The position numbers and the translations under genes were made by a program. A stretch of 64,000 bases of DNA from Sphingobacterium athyrii. GTDB lineage: Bacteria > Bacteroidota > Bacteroidia > Sphingobacteriales > Sphingobacteriaceae. Positions 52,378-63,000 of this stretch are shown here, piece after piece (the stretch's first letter is position 1; the number at the start of each line of letters is the position of its first letter). The DNA lies in contig NZ_QCXX01000005.1 of the NCBI RefSeq assembly GCF_003071065.1, forward strand, positions 186,001 through 250,000, given 5' to 3'. The notes below the pieces were generated by a model. The model was not told the origin of the DNA and made no database searches. It saw only the letters and a program-made list of their open reading frames with translations.

Positions 52378-54021
52378 TTATTGGCCCAAAACTGCCGTAA
52401 TTGGTTTACCGATACTTCCATTTGGTTCGGTAATATGCAACAGCGATGAAATGGTAGGCGCAATATCCACAATATGCACTTCGGTATTGGATACGCCCGG
52501 TTTAATGCCCCAGCCCATAAATACCAATGGAATATGAGAATCGTATCCCGACCAGGTGCCATGTGTCGTTCCTGTAGAACGCGGCGTTCCATCATACCAT
52601 TGTGGTTCACAAACGATTTGGATAACACCGCTCCGTTTGAAATTATAGCCGTTGATCATTTTTTCACGGACAGGCTCCGGGATCATGAGGCTTTCACCTT
52701 TTTCCATATCCGCAACATAAGCAACACCTTCAGTCTGGCGCAACTCGCGAATAATGGTCTCTTTGATTTTATCCCGGTCCAATTGAAGCGAGTCAATCAT
52801 CTGATTGTTCAGATGGACCTGGTAATTCATTAGGCTTTTGACAATTTTTTCCTGTCCGAATTTCTCTTTCAGTTTTTTATTGAGATCCGAGATAATCTGA
52901 CGGGAATAGAAATAGCCGCCATTTCCTTTCATATCCATATAGAATCTGGAGTTGTAGGAAGCACCGTGATCAGCTGTCAGGAAGAAGGTATAATTGCCCT
53001 TTCCAACCGTATTGTCCAAGTAAGCGAAAAAATCCGCCAGCTGTTTATCTAACTGCAGGTAAATATCTTCGATCTCCACAGCGGTCAATGAGTAACGGTG
53101 TCCAACATAATCCGTAGCGGAAAGACTGACACAGAGGAAATCGGTGTTTTTGGTCGGATTATTTCCCATCTGCTCGTTTTTGATCGCTTCCATGGCTAGA
53201 TCCAAGGTGAACTGATTTCCCATCGGTGTTGTTTTGATCAGTTCAAGACCTTCATCTTTCATCAGCTTGGATGTCGCCCGCGGTAAGGTCGGCTTTTCTT
53301 CACCGGGATATTTTCCTTCATAAATATTATCGTCAGCAATGCTATTATCCGCATAAGTTTGTACATCGTACATTGGCTTCCAGTCTGCTTTAAGATACTT
53401 TTCAGCTAATTTTTTCTTGTTGAAGTCTACCACCCATTTTGGCAATTTATCCATATAAAAATTGGAGGTAATCCAATTGCCTGATTTTGCCTCAAACCAA
53501 TAAGCCGCATCGGCAAAATGGCCAGCAGGCAATATTCCGCCACGATCTTTGATCGCTATACCAATGACCTTGGATTTAAAATTTGAAGCCAGTTTCAACT
53601 GATCCGTTACGGTAGATGCCAGCAAGTTCCGTGGAGATTGTTTACCTTCTTTTTCAGCTGTCCCTACTCCAGTGACATTGTCATCTTGTGTACAGTACAT
53701 ATTCTTGCCTGTAAGCTCTTCGATCCAGTCATTGCCAGCAATACCGTGTATGGAAGGTACAGAACCGGTATATACCGAACTGTGTCCAATAGCCGTATAG
53801 GTCGGAATGTAATTGATCAGGGTATTCTCACAGGAGAAGCCTTCTTTCAAAAGTCGCTTGAAGCCATCATTGCCATATCGATCCGCAAAACGATATAGAT
53901 AATCCCAGCGCATCTGATCCACCATCAGACCGACGACCAGTTTGGGTCTGTCCGGTTGTTGTGCCATGGTGGAGAGTGCAGCTATTCCAAATACGACACT
54001 TAAAAAAAATCTTTTAATCAT
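52378..54021 (-). CDS. pafA: Secreted alkaline phosphatase, PafA type
   Basis: A 547-residue secreted phosphomonoesterase: signal peptide ending TMAQ (about residue 21), metal ligand VGLMVDQMRWDYL, nucleophile Thr in YIPTYTAIGHSS (Thr76), then the PafA hallmark Asn in IHGIAGNDW (Asn97) and the K-x-R pair in AIKDRGG (158, 160). Metal-site residues follow in LSATDYVGHRYS and FLTADHGASYNSRF. These residues define the PafA group of the alkaline phosphatase superfamily, which releases phosphate in Bacteroidota largely without repression by phosphate. It stands alone, 148 bases upstream of the Rrf2 gene. Confidence 0.92.
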   Translation of the reverse strand: MIKRFFLSVVFGIAALSTMAQQPDRPKLVVGLMVDQMRWDYLYRFADRYGNDGFKRLLKEGFSCENTLINYIPTYTAIGHSSVYTGSVPSIHGIAGNDWIEELTGKNMYCTQDDNVTGVGTAEKEGKQSPRNLLASTVTDQLKLASNFKSKVIGIAIKDRGGILPAGHFADAAYWFEAKSGNWITSNFYMDKLPKWVVDFNKKKLAEKYLKADWKPMYDVQTYADNSIADDNIYEGKYPGEEKPTLPRATSKLMKDEGLELIKTTPMGNQFTLDLAMEAIKNEQMGNNPTKNTDFLCVSLSATDYVGHRYSLTAVEIEDIYLQLDKQLADFFAYLDNTVGKGNYTFFLTADHGASYNSRFYMDMKGNGGYFYSRQIISDLNKKLKEKFGQEKIVKSLMNYQVHLNNQMIDSLQLDRDKIKETIIRELRQTEGVAYVADMEKGESLMIPEPVREKMINGYNFKRSGVIQIVCEPQWYDGTPRSTGTTHGTWSGYDSHIPLVFMGWGIKPGVSNTEVHIVDIAPTISSLLHITEPNGSIGKPITAVLGQ

Positions 54022-54303
54022 TGTTGTTAGATATTAGTATTGAGATATTAGATTTGAGATTCTGGGTTGTGCCAGTCTACGGCTTATGCTCCTTATTCTT
54101 TAATCTTTATACCAGCCTGAGGCTTACCAGCTGTTCCCATTTTTGACTTTTTAATATTAATATTGAGTAATTAGTATTTAGATTTTAGTCCGGCAAACCT
54201 TCGGTTTACGAACATGATCTATCATTCTAGCGCTTTAATTTTCGTCTTAATTCCAGCAGGCTCTGCATTAGCCGGTTATTTAATAACAGGTACTAAAGTA
54301 GGC
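54022..54303. repeat. Repeat-rich gap before pafA
   Basis: Carries two TTAGTATTGAG-type repeats (54026-54059 and 54154-54182, the second with TAATATTAATATTGAG and TTAGTATTTAG), plus GCCTGAGGCTTACCAGCTG near 54116 (compare CCTGAGCTTGCCAGCT at 38358) and GTAAACC/GGTTTACG-type palindromic AAACCTTCGGTTTACG near 54197. No gene seen. Confidence 0.5.
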
Positions 54304-57105
54304 TTAATCTTTTAAATGTGTTTTTAAAAACTGTCCTGTATAAGAATCTTTACAATGCACAAGATCTTCCGGAAGCCCTGCAAAAACGAGCTTTCCCCCT
54401 TTATTTCCCCCTTCAGGTCCGATATCAATGACCCAGTCTGCCGACTTGATCATATCCATATTATGCTCGATAACCAGTATACTATTGCCTAGATTGATCA
54501 GTGCATCAAAAGACTTCAGCAGCTTTTTAATATCCTGAAAATGTAAGCCGGTCGTCGGTTCGTCGAAGATAAACAGGGTTTTCTTACTGTTATTACCTTT
54601 GATCAGAAAGGATGCAAGTTTAATCCGCTGTGCCTCTCCGCCGGAGAGTGTACTAGAAGATTGCCCGAGCTTAACATAGCCCAGTCCAACATCTTGCAAT
54701 GGCTGCAGCTTGGCCAATATCTTAGGCTGATCACCAAAGAATACGATGGCTTCATCCACACTCAATTCAAGGATATCGGCCACGGATTTGCCTTTGTATT
54801 GCACATCAAGGACAAACTGTTTGAACCGTTTGCCACCGCAGGCCTCACAGGGCAGCACGATATCTGCCATAAACTGCATCTCGATCTTCACTTCTCCCTC
54901 GCCCTGACAGACATCACAGCGCCCGCCTTCAACATTAAAAGAAAATGCAGCAGGTTTCAGTCCCGCAGCTTTGGATGCAGCCTGATTAGCATACAAAGCT
55001 CTGATCTCATCCCAGGCTTTCACATAAGTCACCGGATTCGAACGTGAAGAACGACCAATAGGATTCTGGTCCACCATCTCGATCTGCTCTACCTGCGCAA
55101 TATCGCCTTCGATGGAATCATAAACACCAGTTTGCTCGCCAGAATAATTACCAATTGATTTCTGCAACGCTGGGTACAGGATTCGTTTCACCAAGGAGGT
55201 CTTTCCGGAACCCGATACTCCGGATACAACCGTAAATATATTTAACGGGAACTGCACATCTATTCCCTGGAGATTATTCTCATGTGCTCCTTTAACGGTA
55301 ATGCCATGAGACCATTTGCGTCTTTTCTTGGGTACTTCAATCTGGCTTTTTCCGCTCAGGTATTGTCCGGTTAAGCTCTTGTCATCTTTTAAGATCTCGC
55401 TATATGTTCCGGCAAATACCATCTCACCGCCATTGATCCCGGCTTCGGGGCCAATATCAATCAGGTAATCCGCAGCTTCCATCATCTCCTGTTCGTGTTC
55501 AACCACAACAACAGTATTACCGACATCACGAAGGGATTTCAGCACCGAAATCAACCGTTGTGTATCACGTGGATGTAAGCCGATACTGGGTTCATCCAAG
55601 ACATAAATCGAACCTACGAGCGAACTTCCGAGCGATGTTGCCAAATTGATCCGTTGGGATTCTCCTCCGGAAAGGGTATTGGACAAGCGATTTAAAGTAA
55701 GGTAACTTAAACCCACATCGCATAAAAACTGTAGTCGATTATTAATTTCGGCCAATAAGCGCTTCGCGATCATCTGTTCATTTCCTACCAAAGGTAAATT
55801 GGTAAAAAATGCTAAGGCTTCTTCCAAAGGCATTAATACGACATCGGTGATTGACTTCCCACCCACCTTGACATAAGTTGCATCTTTGCGCAATCTTGTG
55901 CCGCGGCAGTCCGGACAGTCCGTCTTACCCCGGTAACGTGATAACATCACACGATATTGAATTTTATAGGTCTGCTCCTCCAATTCCTCAAAGAACTGAT
56001 TAAGTCCGGTGAAATAATTATTTCCCGTCCATAATACCTCCTTTTGCTCCACTGTCAGGTCGGCATAGGCACGATGGATGGGGAAATCAAACTTTAGGGA
56101 ATTTTTGACCAGCACCTGTAACCATTCCCCCATTTTCTCTCCCCGCCAAGGTGCAATTGCTCCGTCGTATACCGAGCGGCTCTTGTCGGGGATAACCAGA
56201 TCCGGATCTATACCGATAATTTTCCCATAGCCCTCGCATCGCCGACAGGCACCATAAGGATTATTGAAACTGAAGAAATTGGGACTAGGCTCTTCAAAAG
56301 TTATTCCATCTAGTTCAAACTTATGCGAGAAATGATGTCTTTTCCCATTTTCCTCCATATACAGTTCTCCTTTTCCCTCAAAAAATCCGGTCTGAATAGA
56401 ATCGGACAATCGGTTTACGGTATCATCATCCTGCTCAATACGTACGCGATCGACTACGATCAATACCTCAGCATCCTGAATCGTTGCATTGGCCATGCTT
56501 TTATCATCAATAATGCTTTCGATTTTTTGCATTTTATCCTGATACACGACGCGGACGAATCCTTTCTGCAGTAAAAGCGAAAGTTCTTCTTTGAGCTTGC
56601 GTCCGTGAGAAGGCACCAACGGAGCCAAGAGCGTGACGGACTCCCCCTCGTCAAACTTCAGGGCGAAATCCACCACCGAGCTCACACTGTCCTTTGTCAC
56701 TTCCCGACCGGAAACGGGAGAAATTGTTTTGCCGATCCTGGCGTAGAGCAATTTCAGGTAGTCGTAGATCTCGGTTGAAGTCCCTACGGTAGAACGCGGG
56801 TTGCTCGTGATCACCCGCTGCTCGATGGCGATCGCCGGCGCGATACCTTTGATGTAATCGACCTCGGGTTTATTCATCCGCCCCATAAACTGTCGTGCAT
56901 AGGAAGAAAGACTCTCCACATAGCGCCTTTGCCCCTCCGCATACAGCGTATCAAAAGCAAGGGAAGATTTTCCCGAACCCGACATTCCTGTAATGACAAC
57001 TAATTTATTTTTGGGAATATCAACATCAATATTTTTTAAATTGTTGACTCTTGCCCCTTTTATCTGAATATATTCTTTTGGAGTATGCTCCACTTTTTTA
57101 CGCAT
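54304..57105 (-). CDS. uvrA: UvrABC system protein A (excinuclease ATPase)
   Basis: DNA-damage recognition subunit of nucleotide excision repair. The 933-residue product has two ABC ATPase halves: Walker A GMSGSGKSS (about 40-48) and GVSGSGKTS (about 630), signatures LSGGESQRINLA and LSGGEAQRIKLA, and Walker B VLDEPSIGLHP and IFDEPTTGLHF. Zinc modules have CRRCEGYG with CPDCRGTRL, and CDVCQGEGE with CEACGG. The ATG at 57103-57105 is chosen; a start seven codons earlier is possible. Complete, single-copy in this window. Confidence 0.96.
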   Translation of the reverse strand: MRKKVEHTPKEYIQIKGARVNNLKNIDVDIPKNKLVVITGMSGSGKSSLAFDTLYAEGQRRYVESLSSYARQFMGRMNKPEVDYIKGIAPAIAIEQRVITSNPRSTVGTSTEIYDYLKLLYARIGKTISPVSGREVTKDSVSSVVDFALKFDEGESVTLLAPLVPSHGRKLKEELSLLLQKGFVRVVYQDKMQKIESIIDDKSMANATIQDAEVLIVVDRVRIEQDDDTVNRLSDSIQTGFFEGKGELYMEENGKRHHFSHKFELDGITFEEPSPNFFSFNNPYGACRRCEGYGKIIGIDPDLVIPDKSRSVYDGAIAPWRGEKMGEWLQVLVKNSLKFDFPIHRAYADLTVEQKEVLWTGNNYFTGLNQFFEELEEQTYKIQYRVMLSRYRGKTDCPDCRGTRLRKDATYVKVGGKSITDVVLMPLEEALAFFTNLPLVGNEQMIAKRLLAEINNRLQFLCDVGLSYLTLNRLSNTLSGGESQRINLATSLGSSLVGSIYVLDEPSIGLHPRDTQRLISVLKSLRDVGNTVVVVEHEQEMMEAADYLIDIGPEAGINGGEMVFAGTYSEILKDDKSLTGQYLSGKSQIEVPKKRRKWSHGITVKGAHENNLQGIDVQFPLNIFTVVSGVSGSGKTSLVKRILYPALQKSIGNYSGEQTGVYDSIEGDIAQVEQIEMVDQNPIGRSSRSNPVTYVKAWDEIRALYANQAASKAAGLKPAAFSFNVEGGRCDVCQGEGEVKIEMQFMADIVLPCEACGGKRFKQFVLDVQYKGKSVADILELSVDEAIVFFGDQPKILAKLQPLQDVGLGYVKLGQSSSTLSGGEAQRIKLASFLIKGNNSKKTLFIFDEPTTGLHFQDIKKLLKSFDALINLGNSILVIEHNMDMIKSADWVIDIGPEGGNKGGKLVFAGLPEDLVHCKDSYTGQFLKTHLKD

Positions 57106-57215
57106 AATAATCCTTATCTCACACAAAGTTACGCAATCTTGGCTGATTATAGACCCATTGTATCAAAAGCTGACACGAAAAAATCCCTCTGCTATAGCGG
57201 ATATTTTCCACAGAC

Positions 57216-58910
57216 TTAGAGGTTGCCTTTTTTCAGTTCGCCAATAGCATAATCCACGGCTCTCGCAGTTAAAGCCATATAGGTCAATGATGGATTTTGT
57301 GTTCCGGTTGAGGTCATGCAGGCACCATCAGTAACAAAGACATTTTTGACCAGATGCAGCTGATTCCACTTATTCAACAGGGAGGTTTTTGGATCCAGCC
57401 CCATACGTGCTCCACCCATTTCATGGATATCCAGGCCCGGGTTCTGGTGGCTGTCACTGATCCTAAGATTTTTCACTCCGGCGACTTCCAGCATCTCTTG
57501 CCCCTGCTGAAAGAAGTCATCTCTTGATCTATAGTCATTATCTTCGTACCCAACCGAAGTAATAAGCTGCGGCATACCATAGGGATCTTTTTGATCTGTG
57601 CTCAACCGGACGTGATTATGCTCCTGAGGAATCGTTTCCCCCTGCATCATCATCGAAACGCCCCAGCCGCCTAATTCCGCTAAACTGTCCTTATAAGCTC
57701 CCCCAACCTGCTCGCCTTCAAAATTACCACCCCTCGAACGGTAGGCTCCAAAGAATGACGCATAGCCTCTTAAAAAATCCGTTTCCTGCCGCTGTACATT
57801 TCTAAAATTGGGGATAATCGGCTGAGTTGGCCTACGACCATAATAATATTTGTCTTCATACCCCTCCATTGTGCCCGAAATGGTGCCCAGATAATTGTGA
57901 AAGGCCACATATTTTCCCAACAGCCCACTATCGTTTCCAAGTCCATTCGGGAAACGTCCGGATGTGGAATTCAACAAGATGAGGTTTGTCGCTAATGCGG
58001 AGGCATTGACAAAGATGACCTTCGCAAAAAACTCCTGACTCACTTTTGTTTCGGCGTCGATAATACGGACTCCGACTGCTCTTTGCTTTTTATCGTCATA
58101 GCGTATGGATTCGACAATCGCCTGTGGGCGAATGGTGAGGTTACCTGTTTTGGCAGCCCAGGGCAACGTAGATGCATTGGAACTAAAGTACCCACCGAAT
58201 GGGCATCCACGATGGCATAAACTACGGGCCTGGCACTGGCTGCGCCCCTGATCAATATGGATCTGTCGGGGCTGGGTCAGATGGGCACAACGTCCCTGAA
58301 TCACCGGACGATCCTTATACTGTTGCTGTATGCGTTGCTGTATTGCTTTCTCCACCACATTCATCTCCCATGCTGGAAGAAAATCTCCGTCCGGCGTGGC
58401 ATCAATTCCATCTTTATTACCCGAAATGCCTGCAAAATGCTCAACATACGAATACCAGGGAGCGATATCATCATACCGGATGGGCCAATCTACGGCAAAG
58501 CCATCCCGTGCGGGCCCCTCAAAATCATACTTAGACCATCTTTGCGTCTGACGTGCCCAGAGCAGCGATTTACCACCGACTTGATCCCCCCGAATCCAAT
58601 CAAAAGGTTTTTCCTGGATATAGGGCTGTGCGGCATCCGGCAAAAAGAAATGTTTGGCATCTTCCCGATAGGCATAACATTTTGACGCGACGGGATTTTC
58701 GTCTTTGATGAGCCTTTCCACTTGCCCCCCATGTCTGAACTGCCAGGGATCCATATAGGCTGTCGGATAATCCTGAATATGTCTGACATCTTTTCCCCGA
58801 TCCAAGACAAGTGTTTTCAATCCCTTTTCGCAAAATTCTTTGGCGGCCCAGCCGCCAGATATGCCCGAACCGATCACAATAGCATCAAAATGGTTTTCCT
58901 TATTCATCAT
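57216..58910 (-). CDS. GMC family oxidoreductase
   Basis: A 564-residue flavoprotein: FAD-binding Rossmann start DAIVIGSGISGGWAAKEF (near residue 12), the GMC signature region (GDQVGGKSLLWARQTQRWS, about 105), and the C-terminal active-site His-Asn pair in LDIHEMGGARMG and TGTQNPSLTYMALTAR. No signal peptide. Relatives in Bacteroidota are often encoded with a Tat-exported gluconate 2-dehydrogenase subunit 3 protein, which could carry them out; none is adjacent here. Substrate (sugar, alcohol) unknown. Confidence 0.92.
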   Translation of the reverse strand: MMNKENHFDAIVIGSGISGGWAAKEFCEKGLKTLVLDRGKDVRHIQDYPTAYMDPWQFRHGGQVERLIKDENPVASKCYAYREDAKHFFLPDAAQPYIQEKPFDWIRGDQVGGKSLLWARQTQRWSKYDFEGPARDGFAVDWPIRYDDIAPWYSYVEHFAGISGNKDGIDATPDGDFLPAWEMNVVEKAIQQRIQQQYKDRPVIQGRCAHLTQPRQIHIDQGRSQCQARSLCHRGCPFGGYFSSNASTLPWAAKTGNLTIRPQAIVESIRYDDKKQRAVGVRIIDAETKVSQEFFAKVIFVNASALATNLILLNSTSGRFPNGLGNDSGLLGKYVAFHNYLGTISGTMEGYEDKYYYGRRPTQPIIPNFRNVQRQETDFLRGYASFFGAYRSRGGNFEGEQVGGAYKDSLAELGGWGVSMMMQGETIPQEHNHVRLSTDQKDPYGMPQLITSVGYEDNDYRSRDDFFQQGQEMLEVAGVKNLRISDSHQNPGLDIHEMGGARMGLDPKTSLLNKWNQLHLVKNVFVTDGACMTSTGTQNPSLTYMALTARAVDYAIGELKKGNL

Positions 58911-59221
58911 TATATTTAGGTCATTTTTGAAAAGGTAATATACTGTAAATAATACTATTGCAACAAATATTCCTGATAGTTCAGCTAATTTTGTTACAAA
59001 ATGGAATCTAAGCGATCCTCGAAATTAACATCGTGGTCAACACCTTTCAGCATCAAATGCTTAAGCTTTTATCCTAGTTTTTTAAACAATTATTTTAAAT
59101 ATTCAGCCATTCACAATTAATCCTTCTGCATTTTCGGCTGTCTTAGAAATATAGTTACATAAACAACAAAATGGCAATACAGCAATAATTGCGTTTAAAA
59201 GAACAAAATAAAAAAATAGTT
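58911..59221. other. Intergenic gap upstream of ecotin
   Basis: 311 bases, AT-rich. A plus-strand TAATTTTG at 58986-58993 matches the -7 element but has no TTTG at the usual distance. No hairpin or gene was recognised. Confidence 0.4.
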
Positions 59222-59731
59222 ATGAGAAAAAATGTATTAAATGTTATGGTCATGATGCTATTCGTTTTAGTCGCATCCACAACAGTAAGCAAAGCACAGA
59301 TGGTAATTGATAAAATAGATTTAAGTATTTTTCCGGCAGCGGAAAAAGGGTACAAAAAAATGGTGATTGAAGTGCCACATTCAGAAAATGACAAGAATAA
59401 AAAAATTGAGTTTTCCGTTGGTAAATGGATGGAAGTAGATGGCTGTAATACCTTTAATTTAGCCGGCACTTTTGAAAAGAAAGATCTTCAAGGATGGGGT
59501 TATGATTACTATGTATTCAAAACAAACGGAAATGTAGCGAGTACCATGATGGCCTGCCCCGATAAAGCAAAAAGAAATCTTTTTGTAAGTGCTCAACCAG
59601 AAACAGTACGTTATAATGGTCGAATGCCTATTGTTATTTATATCCCTGAAGGTTATGAAGCTCAATTCAAAATCTTCACGACGGATGGGGATACCTACCG
59701 TGCTGCCGAAGTCAGAGAAAAGAAAAAATAA
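59222..59731 (+). CDS. eco: Ecotin family serine protease inhibitor
   Basis: A 169-residue secreted inhibitor: signal peptide ending SKAQ (about residue 26). The mature domain aligns with Escherichia coli ecotin: DLSIFPAAEKGYKKMVIEVP, CNTFNLAGTFEKKDLQGWGY, DYYVF, then the reactive loop ASTMMACPD with P1 Met109, and Cys75-Cys112 forming the loop disulfide. The ending RYNGRMPIVIYIPEGYEAQFKI matches the C-terminal dimer strand region. A broad inhibitor of trypsin-like proteases, acting in the periplasm or outside. The ATG at 59222 gives the signal peptide; the frame starts earlier without added hydrophobic character. Confidence 0.93.
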   Translation: MRKNVLNVMVMMLFVLVASTTVSKAQMVIDKIDLSIFPAAEKGYKKMVIEVPHSENDKNKKIEFSVGKWMEVDGCNTFNLAGTFEKKDLQGWGYDYYVFKTNGNVASTMMACPDKAKRNLFVSAQPETVRYNGRMPIVIYIPEGYEAQFKIFTTDGDTYRAAEVREKKK

Positions 59732-59789
59732 CAGCAGTAAAATTTAATTTAGTTATTTAATCAATAGCAAGCAAATGCAGCTTGCAGTT

Positions 59790-59826
59790 AAAAGTCTCCA
59801 ACAAAAATTGGAGACTTTTCTTTTTT
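59790..59826 (+). terminator. Terminator after ecotin
   Basis: AAAAGTCTCCAA-6-TTGGAGACTTTT, 12-bp stem, then CTTTTTTAT. Strong rho-independent terminator 58 bases past the stop codon. The remaining bases to 60031 are AT-rich; no canonical promoter for the susC gene was found. Confidence 0.85.
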
Positions 59827-60031
59827 ATATGCCCCCCATAAAGAAAACGATTCGCATTAGACCTCTCCCGTTACAATCCTTCTGAAAACCGCCCGACAAC
59901 CTTTTTCAAAGACGTGATTCACATCGCATTACAGCAGGCAAAAAATCCAAATACCATAAACTTAACATTTGATTAGTTTAGTATTAATACACAAAGTTTA
60001 ATATTGCTTACGTTTTCAGACATAAGTATAA

Positions 60032-63000
60032 ATGATCATGTTTAATCAACCTTCATTACATCTACCAAAAATTGCGGTCCTCACATGTTTCTTAACAACA
60101 TTGGCTGCAAAGGGCTTTGGCCAATCCCAATTATTTCAGGGAAAGCTGATTGATTCATTAAGTCAGGACGCTATTCAGGGCGCAACCATTCGAAATTCCC
60201 ATCTGGGCAAATTAGTTTCATCAGACCAGACAGGAAAATTTACCATTCAGGCGCAAATCGGTGATACCCTGCGTATAGGTTTCATGGGGTACCTTCCCAA
60301 AAATTTCGTTATTTCGGATCAGGGTCCTCTGCTGATCGCCTTATCCGCCAATCAGCAATCACTCAATGAGGTCGTGGTAACTGCGTTGGGCATAAAAAAA
60401 GAAAAGCAAGCCATAGGTTATTCCGTACAGGAGGTCAAGGGTAAAGATCTTGTCAAAGCCCGCGAACCAAACGCAATCTCCAGTCTCGCAGGCCGTGTAT
60501 CCGGCTTAACCATTACACCAAGTACGAATTTATTTGGCGACCCCGGCATCACCCTGCGCGGAAGAAGTAATATTCTTATTGTCGTGGACGGGATGCCGAT
60601 CAATACCGACTCCTGGAACCTGAGTCCAGATGATATCGAATCCTATTCTGTACTGAAAGGAGCCAATGCTGCAGCCTTATACGGAAATCGCGGACAAAAT
60701 GGTGCTATTGTCATTACCACCAAACGAGCCAAGAATGAGGACAAGGGGTTTCAAGTTGAGTTCAACTCGAGCACGCAGCTGCAAACCGGATACAATGCGA
60801 TCCCTAAGATCCACACGGAATATGGTCCCGGTTCAAATTTTCAATATGCTTTCAAGGATGGACGTGGCGGCGGAATAAACGACAACGACTATAATATCTG
60901 GGGCCCGCGCTTTGAAGGACAGCTCATCCCGCAGTACAACAGCCCCGTAGATCCTACAACCGGCGCCTTGACCCCGCTTCCATGGGAAGCCCGCGGGAAG
61001 GATAATTTGAAAAAATTTCTGCAAAATGGATTGTTGAGCACCAACAATATTGCTATTTCAAGTAAAACAGAGCGTGGGGACATCCGGCTTTCGGCTTCTC
61101 AGATGTTCCAACGCGGGACAACACCAAACACAAAACTCGGCGGCACAAATATTAATCTTACAGGAGGAATCAATGCCGGAAGCAAATTGAGGATTGATGC
61201 GAGCATCAACTACAACAAGCAATATTCGCCTAACTACCCCAATATCGCTTATGGGCCGAACAGTCCCATTTATATTCTGACCCTATGGGGTGGCGCGGAT
61301 TATGATATCAACGATCTCCAGAATTACTGGCAACCGGGTAAAGAAAATGTGCAACAGTATAATCGCGAATATACGATATATGACAACCCCTGGATGACCG
61401 CCTATGAGAATCTGCGCACCTACGATAAAGATGACATTTACGGCTATGTTTCTGCCAATTACAAATGGAACAGCCATCTTTCATTAAGCGCCCGTACGAG
61501 CGCAAGCACCTGGAGCAGGAACCGAACCATCAAAATTCCGATCTCCGCCAATCTATACAATTACAATATTGGCGGGAGCCGTGTCGGCGGTTACCAAGAA
61601 ACCTACGATACCTTCTGGGAAAATAATACCGAAGTATCATTAAAATATCAAAACCACATTTCTGAGGATATCGGTTTCACGGGTTCGATATTTGGAAACC
61701 TACGAACAGTAAGCGCAAAATCCTTGTTTGCCCGCACCGACCGGGGCCTGACGGTCCCTGGTGTATATGATCTCAGCAACTCGGTCATGCCAACTGTAGC
61801 CACCAACGACCGTGCCCTGCGTCAGGTCGGGAGTGTCTATGGCTTTGTCGATCTCGACTACAAAAATATGTTATTCCTGAACCTGACCGGCCGGTTTGAT
61901 AAATCATCAACCATGCCCATAAAAAACAACACCTATTTTTATCCTTCAGCATCCCTAAGTGCCGTCATATCGCAGATGGTCTCTCTACCCAGCGTGATTT
62001 CCTCACTTAAGGTGCGTGGTGCCTATGCCAATGTAGCCAGTGATTTTGTCAATGAAACAGCTCAATATGATATTTACAAACTCCTGCCGGCCTATAGTAA
62101 TTATGGTCGCTGGGCAAATTCCATGACCGGTGTCACTTATACAGATGTTTTACCGAACCCAGACCTAGTTGCGGAGCGGGTGAAAACGGCGGAAATCGGT
62201 CTAGAAACCCGCCTCTTCAACAACCGAATTGGCATAGATCTCGCGGTATTCCGAAATCTGGAAGGCCCACGAATTATTGAACTGGCCACATCTGTAACTT
62301 CAGGTGTAAAGGCAAGACAAACCAACGGGTTGACTTTATTGCGAAAAGGGATCGAGCTGAGCATCGATGCGACAGCCATCCAACGTGAACACTTCAGCTG
62401 GAATGTATCGGTCAACGCCTCGACCAATCACGCCTGGCTACATGATATCGATGGCCATCAGACCCGCTCAGGCGACGTCCGTATCGGGGAACGCTGGGAC
62501 AGCTTCTATGTCAATGACTTTCAGCGCGATGAAAAAGGAAACATGATTGTAGGAACCAACGGTCTTCCGGCCTATAATCCCTATGTCAGCAAGATCGGAT
62601 ACAGCGACAATAAGTTTACAGCGAGCATCAGCAACAGCTTCCGCTACCGCGATTTCAACTTTAGCTTTCTTGTTGACGGCCGTTTTGGAGGACTGATCAA
62701 AAATGTGCAGGATGCCAAACAATGGGGGTCAGGAACTCATCCCGAATCGGCCAGCGCCTATCGCCTAAAAGATTGGGAAAACAGAGACAACAAGGATTAC
62801 AAAGGTTCGGTTATGACCGAGGGATTAAAAATTGTCAAAGGGCAATTGAGCACAGACCAAGATGGCAAAATAATTTCCGACACACGGGAGTTTGCATCAA
62901 ATGATATCCCCGTTTTATGGCAAAACTGGGCCACCAACTATTATCAGTCCGGACCCATCACGGCAAAAGACCGGACATTTGTCAAATTACGGGAAATTGT

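Noticed and set aside
58040..58833. Several short frames on both strands inside the GMC gene
   Set aside because: They arise from the high GC of the gene; the GMC motifs are continuous in one frame.
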